A stretch of 63,221 nt of DNA from NCBI GenBank assembly GCA_002633005.1, contig NMRA01000297.1:43909-107129 (forward strand), written 5' to 3'. Position numbers and translations under genes: made by a program. This DNA comes from Phoronis australis. Lineage: Eukaryota > Phoronida > Phoronidae. The notes beneath the pieces are model-generated. The model had not been told where the DNA came from, did not search any database, and saw only the letters and a program-made list of their open reading frames with translations. This document shows positions 1 to 11,619 of the stretch, in pieces. How positions within the stretch are numbered: position 1 is the stretch's first letter; the number at the start of each line of letters is the position of its first letter.

Positions 1-1105
1 CTTTGATGGTTTAGTCGGTGCGAGGCATAATTCGCCGAAAAGCTTCCGGCGTACAGAGCGCCTATAGCCTCTACATCGCCTCTGGTTCGGGCCAACAGAG
101 GCGATGGTCATTGCCTATAACTTATTGAACTAGTCACCACACTAGTGTCGTCAGTCACAGGCGTCCTCAGGCTTAGGCAATGACCATCGCCTCTGTTGGC
201 CCGAAGCAGAGGCGATGCAGAGGCTATAGGCGCTCTGTACGCCGGAAGCTTTTCGGCGAATTATGCCTCGCACTGACTAAACCATCAAAGTCACGTTGTT
301 ATAAATACCTTTTGCGCATAGAGGAATACCTTAGGAGGTTGTCGACGTGTTTAAGTCCTTCCAACTCGAACATATACTCCCGTTATGAAACTTTTTCTTC
401 GAGCAGTCCCTATTTCAGTTCCCAAAATCGTGAAATCAAAATTTTCATTTTTTTAACCAGGCCGAAGGTCATACATGTATGTTGCGATCCTACCGGTGAA
501 CTTTGAAAGCTGAAGTTCCCGCCCTTTGCGTACGTGCTGCCGGGAACCAGCCGTGCATTTGCCGTGTTGTTAAACATTAAAATGTCAAATATGTGCACAA
601 AGACTATTAAATGTCATATCAACAGCATTTATTTTTATCAAATACAAACAATAATTCATTGAAATACAAACAGTTTGAAGTAACGCCAATTAAAGACAAG
701 TATCAAGTGGTGGCATTTTGAAAACAAACATTTGACTGACAAGACCGCAATGGCTCACCTTTGGCCTATTTAAAAATTGAGGTGATGAAGTCACATCACC
801 TAGCGAGCGCGGTAAAAATTGGAGCGTGCGCAGTACAAAAATTTTGATTTCACGATTTCCGGGAACTGAAATAGGGACTGCTTGAAGAAAAAGTTTCATA
901 ACGGGAGTATTTGTTCGAGTTGGAAGGACTTAAACACATCGACAACCTCCTAAGGTGTTCCTCTATGCGCAAAAGGTATAAATTATAACAACGTGACTGA
1001 CGGTTTAGTCGGTGCGAGGCATAATTCGCCGAAAAGCTTCCGGCGTACAGAGCGCCTATAGCCTCTGCATCGCCTCTGCTTCGGGCCAAGAGATGGTCAT
1101 TGCCA
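1..1105. mobile_element. Nested inverted-repeat (foldback) element, three arms
   Basis: Bases 1-117 are a near-perfect inverted copy of about 174-298. The forward arm 176-447 is repeated again in reverse at 836-1105. The order is reverse, forward, reverse, and the first arm runs off the left edge. The arms share blocks such as gcctatagcctc and ataattcgccgaaaag. The ORFs here are shadows of the repeats. No transposase is visible, so it is probably a non-autonomous foldback element. Confidence 0.8.
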
Positions 1106-1108
1106 ACC

Positions 1109-1697
1109 TCAGGCTCAGCTTCTGATCGTCCCCAATACAATACACTATATATACAACGGGTATGACACTCCGGACTAGAAATTCCATGGGTGATTCACTT
1201 CAGCCTTCCATAGCAAACATAAAACTCATTAAATTTACACAAAACAGAGGTCCAACAAACCATGAAGAATTGTTCTTTCTCCCAATCCATTTACGGTGTC
1301 CTGCTCCACCGAGTTCGCAAGAAATTCGCTGTCAAAGCACAAAAATCCTCCCAAAAAGCTTGTCCCGAGCAACTCTTTGGTCCTACGCGCAGGATAATTC
1401 CGCACCCTGCGCGTGGGACCAAGGAGTTGCTCCGGACGAGCTTTTTGGGAATATTTTTGTAATTTGACCGTAAATTTCTTGCGAATTCGGTGGAGCAGGA
1501 CACCATAAATGGTAGTGGGAGAAATAAAAATGCTTCATGGTTTGTTGAACCTCTGTTTTGTATAAATTTTTTGAGTTTTATGTTTGCTATGGATGGCTGA
1601 AGTGAAGCACCCATGGAATTTCTAGTCCGGAGTATCATATCTTAATTGTAGTATTATCTTATATAGTGTATTGGGGACGATCAGAAGCTGAGGACGC
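1109..1697. mobile_element. Giant hairpin repeat, arms about 285 bp
   Basis: The left arm (about 1109-1393) is the inverted copy of the right arm (1406-1697), with a 12-base loop (1394-1405) between cctacgcgcagg and cctgcgcgtggg. The ends read ctcaggctcagcttctgatc and gatcagaagctgagg. It would form one long snap-back hairpin. Outer blocks tcacaggcgtcctcag (about 156-172) and ctgaggacgcctgtgg (about 1690) suggest that it and its left neighbour belong to one nested insertion. Confidence 0.8.
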
Positions 1698-1715
1698 CTG
1701 TGGTGTCAGTGACAC

Positions 1716-3149
1716 CATAGACTATATAGATAGAGACTGCTATCTCCCGTTAGAGTGCGTTGAGCATGTTACGGAGCAAGGGACCTAAGCACTAACGATG
1801 AGAGGGCGCTGCTCACGCAGGATAGAAAACTTTCGGTTTTACGGTGCGGTAGTTCTCTCGTTTCAAGGTTTGGTTGTGTAATGAGTCGAATTGCTTGATT
1901 TTTTGAAGTTTATAAGACTTGTAAACATGCTATTTAAACATTCCCACTAAATAAGATTGGCCCAAACCCCGCCTATCAGGGTAAACGGTGGGGTTTGGCA
2001 GATTGAACTAGACCGTATTTATCCACCTTGGCTGAGTCGCGCTCGGCTCACGATCAAAGGGATGCTGCCAAGCTGCTCTATTAATTGAGTCACAAGCGCG
2101 GATAATTGGCTTTGCTCATGCGGATATGATTAGCTGATTACAATCTAGCGTAGCAGACTGTACTTTTTATGGAGAGAGTTTTTATTAGTTTTTACTGTAA
2201 TATTTGAAAAGAGGAGCGAAAACAAATGAGTACAACTTTAAATTTTTCAAATCGGCCCAGGATATGAGATTTTGCAACACAGCAACACTCACGATTACTT
2301 TCATTCGGCGCGCACAAATACAAAAATATAGAACCCAAGTTATTTAGATTTTGGAACATATGCATTGCAATATTCAAAATAAGTTTATCATGAATATTAC
2401 AAGCTGTAAAACGACGTTGTTTAATTTCACTGTGCTCATGCATTGTCATCCGCCAAATCGGAAATTTCCGAGATGTGATCTGCGGCGTGCGGGTATGTGT
2501 ACAAAACACGTGATGTTATGTTCCTGAAGTACAAACATTAAGAAACTTTAGCATGCCGTTATTATTGACAGGGACATGATAAAACGAATTTGGATTTTGA
2601 CTATAGTTTTGATACAGCCATCTGGCTGACCACTGCGTCAGTGTCTCCGTTAGACCCAGAAATTTCACACAGCCCGGGTAGTTCACCTCGTCACCTCGTC
2701 CCCAACGTGTAGATCGAGCCTTGGACTATTAATGTTTTACTCCACGGTAGAGCTAACAACCGTCGGCCAGTGCACACAAAATCTGTGAGTTAACCGGCAC
2801 TCTCCTTGCACGTTGCAGCCGTTTTAAGTGAAAAACAATCTAGTAAACTTCATTTTCTTGCATTATCCTCCGCCTTTTGTAACAAAAAAGTCTGTCGTTC
2901 ATGACCCGCACACGCACTCACTCTCATTTGCAGACGAACTTCAAAACAAACGTCACGTGACAACAACATCCATAGATTTTTCTGGTGTTGTGGGGTACGA
3001 TGTAGCGCAGATTTGAACTTAATCGCTATTAATCTGGACTCAAAAATTTTTCTGATTAGACCTTTAGTTCAACAATAACTGAATTACCAGTCCCACTGCA
3101 CTTCATAATTCAATAAAGATTATGTATATTCAAAATGTATTTTTTACAG
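1716..3149. other. Non-coding stretch upstream of exon A, with a dispersed-repeat fragment
   Basis: No convincing coding exon was found. About 2640-2850 is similar to 4310-4500 (shared blocks cacagcccgggtagtt, cgtcacctcgtc and gtgaaaaacaatct). About 2590-2640 resembles the inverse of 4255-4300. The rest shows nothing I can name. The start exon of CFAP43 must lie here unseen or left of the window. Confidence 0.6.
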
Positions 3150-3400
3150 GTGGGCTAAAGGTTATGATGGTAGAAAAATTGAATACATTGATCGAGAAAC
3201 CCTTCTTTATTCTTGTGGAAACAATATCAACTTTGTGACTGAGAGTGGTGAAGAGTCTCTATTCCCAAGTCCAGGCGAAGGTGTTGGACCTGTTGCAGTG
3301 CACTCTATTGACAAAGTGTTTGCATTCGCTGAGTTACGTCTTGGTCCCAAGGTCTTTATATACAAATACCCTGAGTTGACAGAAGTGTCTCAGCTATGTG
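3150..3400 (+). CDS. CFAP43: CFAP43 exon A (first exon found)
   Basis: Acceptor tttttacag precedes the exon and donor gtaagtga follows it. One base completes a codon begun in an upstream exon; then 83 codons (residues 1-83) run from WAKGYDGRKIEYID to ELTEVSQLC, leaving one base over. This is the start of the first WD40 blade region (LYSCGNNINFV, GPKVFIYKYP). The open 5' phase shows that at least one earlier coding exon exists. The donor sequence is copied in the minisatellite that follows. Confidence 0.92.
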
Positions 3401-3885
3401 GTAAGTGAAGTATAGAATTACTATTTCATGTCCACTGAATCAAGCCAGTGAAGTAGAGAACTGCTAATACACTGAATCAGTCAGTGATGTATAGTCAGTA
3501 CATAACCCATGGATTTGTAAGTGAAGTATAGAACTACTATTACCTATCCACTGATTCAGTATAGAACTGCTAATACACATCCACTGAATCAGTGATTTAT
3601 ACTCAGTACATAACCCCTGCATTAGTAAGTAGACAAAAGAACTACAATTACATGTCTACTGAATCAGCAGTTGACGTATAGAACTACTAGTACATAACTC
3701 TTGAATACTAGTAAGTATATGAAGTATAGGTCTGGACTTTTATTACATTACCTCTGAATCAGTAAGTGAGGTATAGAACTACTATTACATAACCCCTGAA
3801 TCAGTAAATCATGTATTGAACTACTATTACACCTGTACATAACCCCTGAATCAGTAAGGGAGGTATAAAAGAAGGAGCCCCAGAT
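3401..3885. repeat. Minisatellite built from the exon A splice donor
   Basis: Irregular tandem copies of about 45-60 bp with the core gtaagtgaagtatagaacta then ctattacataacccctgaatca. The first copy begins exactly at the exon A donor (gtaagtgaagtatagaatta). Later copies near 3520 (gtaagtgaagtata) and 3763 (gtaagtgaggtata) keep a donor-like sequence. Confidence 0.8.
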
Positions 3886-4053
3886 CAGTGGAACTGTCAT
3901 TAATATTGTTGCTGTGTGTGTGGTACCCCTACATAATGTGCAATTGTTGATTTGTTGGCAAAAATGAAAGTGTCAACCAAGTCTTTCGAAAGAGCTTGAT
4001 AATGTTTGTAATAAAGTAGTAAGTAAAGTTAGGCAATCTCTGTGAACAGTATT

Positions 4054-5472
4054 CACGGGTGAGAAACAACATGACCGCCGGTCCTCTAAATCGGACCGAC
4101 TCACCCAAACAGGACTGACGCACCTAAAAACATGACCGTCACACCACAAAACAGGACTGACGCACCTAAAAACATGACCACCCCACCACAAAACAGGACC
4201 GCCGGGGACTGAGTAGTTAAGGCCTTTGTGTGATACTGCGGGTTATGACGTAACCGGTCAGATAGCTGTGTAAAGACTATCGCCAAAATAAAGCTTGACA
4301 GCCTTGCGTTATTGAGCTCCGTTACATCCCCGACATTGCCCACAGCCCGGGTAGTTCTGCTCGTCACCTCGTCGTGGAACTTACATCAACATGTAGTAGA
4401 GCGCGCGACCGATGCAGGCGCATGCAAAATCTAGGCGTCAACCAACACTCACCTTGCAGTTTGCAACCGCTTGAGTGAAAAACAATCTAATGAACTGTTG
4501 TAATAATAAGTGACATGTGCACGCGCCATTTCCTCAGAAAAATTTTGAGACATCTTTCGAAAGATGATGACAACTTGGCGGCAACAAGGTTTGTTATGAA
4601 ATTCGGTTTGCTGGTATTAAAGTACTGAAAACTTATAACGAAATGAAACCAGTTTCGATAATTTGTTGTGCCAGGTACGCAACCTTGTAGAAGGACAGTT
4701 GACTGAAGAATCGGGGGAAAAGGAACCGGCCAATGTAAGCCGACTTAAGAGAACGCAGAATAACGACAGAACGACAATTTCTCTCGAGCGCCGATGAAAT
4801 AATTTAGTTTACTCAAGGAAGAGTGTCGTTAAAAAAAATTCGCCGGGTAAAGATTTTACATGTTCAGTTTTTTACCCACATCGGCGCAAAGCTGTACATT
4901 TAATGTACAGCTTTGCCGCACAAAGGCAGCTAGTATGATGATGCTTCACCCGAGAACCAGAACGTCCGTTTTTTTACTTGACTAACTTTAAACGTCAAAT
5001 TGGAGAAAATGATTTTCATTTTGTTCTAAAACTTATGCAGTGGATAAAATTATAATTATTTAGCTCAAAAGCGTACAACGAGGTTGTTTTGTGTTAGATT
5101 TATTAAATGTTGACCTTTCAACTGTTTATAAGTCACATACCGCAGCCGGGAGCCTGGTGATGAGTAAAACTCAAAAGCGCCGCGTATTACAAAGCGAAGT
5201 GTCCTCTGTTGCTCACAAAAGATTTCGGTGGATTAATCGGCACAAGACCTGCATATGCATACGTATATAGCCCCATTGTATGATCTGTGTTGGCCTAACG
5301 GTAATAAATCTTAGCCTGTTAGTTATTGCGGTTTTAGTCCCCGGCGGTCCTGTTTTGTGGTGGGGCGGTCATGTTTTTGGGTGCGTCAGTCCCATTTTCT
5401 GGTGCGGCGGTCCCATTTGATCCCCGGAGGTCCTGTTTAGAGGACCGGCGGTCATGTTGTTTCTCACCCGTG
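4054..5472. mobile_element. Non-autonomous TIR element with CAC termini and 5-bp target duplication
   Basis: The ends are cacgggtgagaaacaacatg and catgttgtttctcacccgtg, perfect inverted copies. They are followed inward by about 150 bp of iterated acatgaccgcc / acaggaccgcc motifs on both sides. The flanks gtatt (4049-4053) and gtatt (5473-5477) form a 5-bp target-site duplication. There is no transposase ORF. Blocks at 4230-4380 and 4790-4920 are similar, inverted, to 36990-37140 and 36410-36530. A perfect 14-bp-stem hairpin lies at 4887-4915. The superfamily is uncertain (a Transib/CACTA-like CAC end with a 5-bp duplication). Confidence 0.82.
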
Positions 5473-5477
5473 GTATT

Positions 5478-6120
5478 AGAATATTTATCTTTATGAAGGA
5501 CATGATGAAAAGTCAGGAGTAAAACAAAGATGGTGCCCAATTGGCTGTCGAACTAAAAGTGTCTTGATATCAACAAATGATAGAATACATACAGAAATGT
5601 ACAGGAGGTGAATAGGTTCTAGGAATATATGACTAATACAGTACTGACTACAAAACAGGAACCAGTAAACCATAAACAACAACAGGATGGAATATTATGT
5701 AACTACAGGATATAAACACATTCCAATATAGTTATCACAAGATGGACTGAATTCGGCGACAAATGGTGGGCCAAAATTGGGTGCCTTTTTGTTCTGTCAA
5801 CTAAACTTGTGCATTACCCAGAGCGCTCTTGGAAGTTTTTTAAAGTGCATTTTCTTGCAAACGAAGTACAACAAAATACATTCATGTGACATGTTCCATG
5901 TTCCTTACAAAGGGTTTTATTAGCTAGCCATTAAAAGTTATGATAAACATACTGAGCATTTTTAAAAGTTCCTGTTTGGTTACCCATCTTCTCCTCATTT
6001 TGCAAGGCAATTGCCAATCTTGGATAGCATGACTGGGGATAGTATGTAAAAGATCTCCAATGTCAGGATGAAATCTTTAGACAAACAGTAATACCAAGTA
6101 CATAATGTGCTGATTGTGCG
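5478..6120. other. Intron sequence, nothing recognised
   Basis: AT-rich intron between the TIR element and the next minisatellite. No ORF, RNA or repeat that I can support. Confidence 0.6.
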
Positions 6121-6124
6121 ATAA

Positions 6125-6680
6125 ACTTTAAAGCAGATCAAGCTATAATCCACCTTCCCTAACAACAGATCAAGCTATAATCCACCTTCCGTAACAACAG
6201 ATCAAGCTATAATCCACCTTCCATAACAACAGATCAAGCTATAATCCACCTTCCGTAACAACAGATCAAGCTATAATCCACCTTCCATAACAACAGATCA
6301 AGCTATTCCACCTTCCGTAACAACAGATCAAGCTATAATCCACCTTCCACAACAACAGGTCAAGCTATATTATCCACCTTCCGTAACAACAAATCAAGCT
6401 ATAATCCACCTTCCGTAACAACAGATCAAGCTATAATCTACCTTCCACAACAACAGGTCAAGTTATATTATCCACCTTCCGTAACAACAAATCAAGCTAT
6501 AATCCACCTTCCGTAACAACAGATCAAGCTATAATCCACCTCCCATAACAACAGATCAAGCTATTCCACCTTCCGTAACAACAGATCAAGCTATGATCCA
6601 CCTTCCACAACAACAGGTCAAGCTATATTATCCACCTTCCGTAACAACAGATCAAGCTATAATTCACATTCCATAACAAA
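6125..6680. repeat. Minisatellite, 32-bp unit, about 17 copies
   Basis: The unit is roughly acagatcaagctataatcca plus ccttccgtaaca. Variant units with a short deletion (agctattccacc) or an inserted tatt recur in the same order, which suggests block duplication within the array. Intronic. Confidence 0.93.
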
Positions 6681-6979
6681 CAACATTTTTTAATTTAGAC
6701 CATTAACTTTTTCAAATTAGTCTCACTGACAATTTTTCCTTATTAAATTAGATATGAGTGTGACAATTTTTTGGCAAGTAGAGCTTTTGTCAACTTTCTA
6801 ATTTGGTGATGGACACTTTCTGTGTTCATTTGTCGTTTAACCTTTATCTCCTAGCAAGGCGCAAATCGATTGGGTTTCTTTACCTGTGTGAATTTTGAAT
6901 GAAACCCAGGTGTCTGGGCCATAAACGTTGTTACGTGGTGTGTGACAGTTCTTTGGATGTTTTTTTCATCTTGTTTCAG

Positions 6980-7073
6980 ATGGAGCCAAACTAGAATACT
7001 TGGCCATAACCTTCTCAACCAGTTGTTATGTAGCCACAGTGTCTGGAGTTCCAGAGTTCACACTCACACTGTG
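6980..7073 (+). CDS. CFAP43: CFAP43 exon B
   Basis: Acceptor ttgtttcag, donor gttcgta (weak). The phase is 1 in and 2 out, giving residues 84-114 (GAKLEYLAITFSTSCYVATV to TLTLW). The final Trp codon is split as TG|G with exon C. It corresponds to human ASYSSLPEFELALWNW, as recalled. The reading frame runs past the donor to a stop in the intron, so the splice site is set by the phase and by homology. Confidence 0.88.
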
Positions 7074-7194
7074 GTTCGTACCAGATATTTTCTGTTATTT
7101 ACAAGTTATTTAAAAGTCTAATATGTTGTTTATAGTTAATCACTAATGTCATGCATGTCTTTGTTATTCTCCACTTAATTTTAGCCCTGCAGTT

Positions 7195-7565
7195 ATGCTG
7201 TGCATAGGGGTGATGCTCGTGCAGGGGGGTGATGCTGTTCATTGGGGTGATGCTGTTCATTGGGTGATGCTGTGTATTGGGATGATGCTCAATGCCTTGC
7301 GGGTATGATACTGTGCATTGTGGGGTGATGTTGTGCATTGGGGTGATGCTGTGCATTAGGGGGTGATGCTCAGTGCCCTTAGGGGGTGATGCTCAGTGCC
7401 CTTAGGGGGTGATGCTGTGCATTGTGGGGTGATGCTGTGCATTGTGGGGTGATGCTGTGCATTGTGGGGTGATGCTGTGCATTGGGTGATGGTGTGCATG
7501 GAGATGGTGTGCATTTGGGGGTGGTGCTGTGTATTAGGTGATGCTGTGAATGGGGATGATGCTAT
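7195..7565. repeat. Minisatellite, about 18-19-bp unit
   Basis: Repeats of ggggtgatgctgtgcattg with variants (gtgatgctcagtgccc). G-rich on the + strand. The ORFs read from the opposite strand here (runs of HHP/MHSITP) are artefacts of the repeat. Confidence 0.92.
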
Positions 7566-9209
7566 ACACTCCCAATTCAAACCAACTCGGCAACTGTGCA
7601 TCCAAAACAATGACAAATTAATGAACATTTGAGATGATTCATCTATTGCTGTCATGTTTTCAATGTGCATTGTTTGACGGTGCTTTAAACATTTGCTGAT
7701 ATGACTGACATCTTGGCATCCCAACCCCAAGTGATGATGACCCATCTTGGACGATACCTATACCCTCTCTTCCACTTCCATAATTGTAAACATCTGGTAA
7801 CTAACATCGTGGTATCCAACTCCAGGTGATGACCCTCCGTAGACAATGCAAAATTAATGCATATACTTCTCAATAATATGTCCAATCTCTGTCTTCTATA
7901 TTGTGTGCTTCAGACTAACAAACATTGACATCATCTTAAAAGATAATAGAAATAGATAAATTAAGTGCACGTTTTTGTAGTCTGAAAGGCTGATAGTCTG
8001 CAGCTTTCCGCCACCTTTTTAAATTATTGGCTTGCCCTTCTCAAAGTCGATCTTTGCTGTTGCACTTAAATCTGTTAACCTGACTGCAAGTAAATGTGCG
8101 CTTTTATTTCCCTTCACCTGTCTAAGAAATTGTCATTGGTAACTAAAGTGGTAGACAGAACCTGTTGGCATTAGAAACTTTGGTCTTGTTCCTTTTGTGT
8201 GGAGCATGGCCGGTAATTACTGCATTAGCGATGACTCCAAGACAATAAAACACTGGCTGAAATAAATCAAACTATCTTGTACTAAAATGGATGTTTTTTA
8301 TCAAATTGGCTTCTAAAATTAAATTCTCCATGAAATATTTTGTAATTGTCGTTTTTTTCCCAAAGAAATAGGATAAATATTAGCCATAGTATGATGTCAT
8401 TGTTTCTGTTGCGCTTATCAAGGGAAGGGTGTTCAGCTGATACACATGTAACTGCCAACAAGAGATTGTAAGAATGCTTTCAGAATATAAAAAGTCTTGT
8501 TAATTGTTCCTGGAAACTCGTACGAGGTAAATTTTTTACTATATCAAGACATTATTCATGTTTAAAAAACAATGGTAAGTACATAGGGACATATCTATCA
8601 ATTCAAGCTGGCGCATTTGACAGAATTCCATTCAAACAATCAGAGAAAGAAGGCGTTAAGTAATGTGAACTGTTTTCCTCCTTGTGACAAATATCATGCA
8701 TGAAATAATGACTTCGCTAATACCTAAAATGGTACATTTCTCCCATGTGCATTCCATGTAAATTGTAGCAATTACATGAAATGCAACAACTTGTTACATT
8801 TTAGGAGTTTTCTATCAAGAACATAAAATGTAACAATGGCATAAAATGTTACAGATGTTACATTTTGTGAAATTGTTTCATTTTATATAGTATCAGTGCA
8901 TTGCAATCTTGATAGCTCAGTCACTGTGCATGTATGGCTAGATAAACTAGTTTGTGAACATGAAGTATTTAAAGGCTGGTAAAAAGAGAAAATGCATAGG
9001 CAAGTGATCAGTATACTTGCACTACTAACACCTGTTGATAACAGGCACTTTGAAATTCTTTTACAAATCAACAGGACTTGTGCATATTAACTGGATGCAT
9101 GTTAGGAGTCATTTAATGTATTCTTTGATTTTTGTATGGTTGCGTAGACACAACTCTGGCTTGCACGGGTATTTGACTACTTTTAACATTTTGTTTTTGA
9201 TTTGTTCAG
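7566..9209. other. Intron B-C remainder, nothing recognised
   Basis: Unique AT-rich intron. Only a small cluster of taaaatgttaca-type motifs in both orientations (8780-8890) stands out. No coding exon fits between B and C, because the phases already match. Confidence 0.6.
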
Positions 9210-9377
9210 GAACTACTTGGATGGCACTAAGTTGTGTACCACACTGCTGAGCCATTGTGAGCCTGCAGGCATTTCCTTCAACCCAGCTAACTGGCGTCAG
9301 ATATTTGTCTCATCAACAACTGAGATGAAAGTGCTGACCTATGAGAGTGCTAATGTTGTTTATGTGGCTACAGAAAA
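9210..9377 (+). CDS. CFAP43: CFAP43 exon C
   Basis: Acceptor tttgttcag, donor gtgagttg. It encodes residues 115-170, from NYLDGTKLCTTLL through ISFNPANWRQIFVSS to VVYVATEK. The FNPANWRQ block is one of the best family signatures: human has FNPMNWRQ in the same place. Phase 2 in, 2 out. Confidence 0.93.
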
Positions 9378-10985
9378 GTGAGTTGCCTTATATATTTGAA
9401 GTTTTGAACTTAGTCTTACTATACCATCAACAAGATTCTTGAAGGTGCCGTATTTGTTCAAGTTAGTATCCATGCTCATCATAATGCCCACCCCTGAAAT
9501 TTCCAAAATTTTTTCTTAGTCTAATGCTCACACAAAATTTATACAATCGAGACTTCTTATGAGTGGCCATGCCTTTGCGAACACTCGTTTCACAAGCCTT
9601 TTAGCTCCTAAAACATACACAAATCACTTTTGTTTGCCTACAGGGATAAAAAGCAAGTCAGTTTCAGAGATACCTTGCCTTATTTACGTGGGAAATTCAC
9701 TGTGCTTTGTTGTTGTTAACTGAAGTACTTGTGTACAGGAAATAGTGAAGGCAGTCTCGTGTTCAGTATGCGCGTTCGTACATGATGTGTGCTCCATGGC
9801 AAAATCTGAACACATTTACTGTGCTCATCGTTTCATACCATAACCAATTAACGAAATCATTCTAAGTTTACTATTTAATTCTGAATAGGTGTAAATGCGT
9901 TAGTTCGGCACATTGCCAATTGAACCTTGGATTATTGTGGTTGAGAAATGAGCTGTTGTTTGTAATGTTCTTAAGTGAGTACCTTAGGCAAAGGTATCTT
10001 GTTGATGTACACCAACAAAGAAGAGGCTATCAAACAGGAATTGCAAGGTCATCATGGCGCACGTGTCTGCCACTTCCTGTTACAGCTAGTAATCCACAAA
10101 ATTGTGAAGTGCGAGAAAAACAGCTAAAATCTTCCAGTGCATGACTTAGTGTTTTGAAAACTTGTGTGACATTGTTTTGAATAATGAAGTAAATCATGGC
10201 TGTTGTCAAGTTCTCAATGTCACATTGCACAACACTTCACTGATAAATGGCACTTAGTCCTGATTATGGTGTTAGTAACCACATAAGCCACGATGATTAT
10301 CTTTCATGAGAAGGAACAATCTCATTACGATACTCTCACTATCAACCACTCAGAATGTTGTTAATTTTTTATCAATTGTCTGCCTAGGTGTTACTTTTTC
10401 TTTTTCAATGAGAAGCTATTTTGCATGACCGCAGAAAAATAGACAGTAGGAGTCTTGCTTTAAATTACAGTGTTTTATGGAAAGTACAGAAACTGTCTAT
10501 GATAGGAAAATGATGATGTTAATATGGCATTGTACCTTGTGTCAGTGCATTGGCCTTGAGGCTGGTGCTTTGGGGATCCATTGTAAATTTAGTCAGCCAA
10601 CAAAAGTGCATCATTTCTGCCTAGTTTAAGGCAGTTTCATGTCTTTTTTGACAATTAATTCAATTTGTTTGATGATGTGAAGTTTGTGTCGTTGAAAATT
10701 TTCACAGGATGCATTGTGTGAAATCTTCTCTTAACTTCATGCTCTGCATCCTGTTGTCTATATCTGTGGATTAAACCTTGCTTTCAAATTTTCATTCTGT
10801 CAGCTAGAAAGCAGCAAAATCAAAATTACATGCAATGCAACCTCAATCCAATCAGAATTATAGTACCATTACATATGTGAACTAGAAAGATTATTGTCAC
10901 GGCGTGACAATAATGGACTCTGCGCGTGCGTATTACTGGAATTATTATGGGAAGTTACTGACAGCAACCCGTTTACCAAATATGA
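9378..10985. other. Intron C-D, left part, nothing recognised
   Basis: Unique AT-rich sequence. Near 10890-10914 there is a near-palindrome, attattgtcacg followed by gcgtgacaataat. It may mark an element border, but I could not find its partner. Confidence 0.5.
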
Positions 10986-11389
10986 AAAGGAATTCTTTAA
11001 AATTGTAGGAGAAATTACTTATTAATTTTTTGATGACCTTTCCACGAATTGACCTCCTCCGGTGCATTATGAGCCCCGATGAGGGAGTAATTGTTAACTC
11101 GATTAAAAGTGTGGTTAATGCTAATAATCACAGATGTTTGACTTTAAGCACTTCAGAATACAAGATGAATGAAATGGACAAACTCTCAGAAGAAAAATGC
11201 ACCTAATGACCCCATGGGTGCACCAAATGACCTGAAAATTTAGAATTCAAACTCAATCGCACTTAGTAAACAGATACGTAATAGCGGATTTGCAGCGACG
11301 CCATATTGAAATTAGGTTAAAATGGTGCATTGTGGGTGCTGTGGTCAGGATTCCGAAAGCGGCCATAGTAACAAGCATAATATGCGGTA

Positions 11390-11619
11390 TGAGCGCGAAG
11401 AAAACTCACGGCGGATACACTTGTGTTCCTGGCTGCTTCAAAAACAACAAGACAGATAAAAATCTGAGTTTTTATGTGTCCCCTGCAAACCAAGAACTTT
11501 GTGAAAAATGCTCTCCTAATGTTGTTTATCCATGGATAAACAACATTAGGAGAGCTGGGAGTAAGGGGAGATTTAGCGCATTCAAACCAACGCAGGGTTA
11601 TCTAGTAGGCAACACGTAG
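11390..11619 (+). pseudogene. THAP zinc-finger fragment of a transposase
   Basis: From MSAKKTHGGYTCVPGC onward the ORF shows the N-terminal half of a THAP domain. It has C-x4-C in YTCVPGC, then LSFYVSP, then a Trp in PWINNIRRAGSKGRF and SAFKPTQGY. The C-terminal Cys-x2-His pair (VCSxHF) expected next is absent: the frame reads LVGNT and stops. A 46-bp perfect palindrome (11510-11555) sits between the SP and W motifs where the family is normally contiguous. THAP domains bind the ends of P-, Kolobok- and ISL2EU-like elements. It is probably dead. Confidence 0.6.
11510..11555. repeat. Perfect 46-bp palindrome
   Basis: gctctcctaatgttgtttat followed by its exact reverse complement, centred on ccatgg, with no loop. 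It lies in the THAP ORF and adds residues between its conserved motifs. Confidence 0.95.

Noticed and set aside
1799-1850. Short ORF from an ATG (MRGRCSRRIENF...) as the CFAP43 start exon
   Set aside because: Its possible donors leave one base over, not the two that exon A needs, and the peptide does not resemble the family's N-terminus.
6125-6680. Regular direct repeats resembling a CRISPR array
   Set aside because: Units are contiguous with no unique spacers, the genome is eukaryotic and there are no cas genes. It is a minisatellite; the same applies to the other arrays.
7099-7745. His/Pro-rich minus-strand ORFs
   Set aside because: They are translations of the ggggtgatgctgtgcattg minisatellite.
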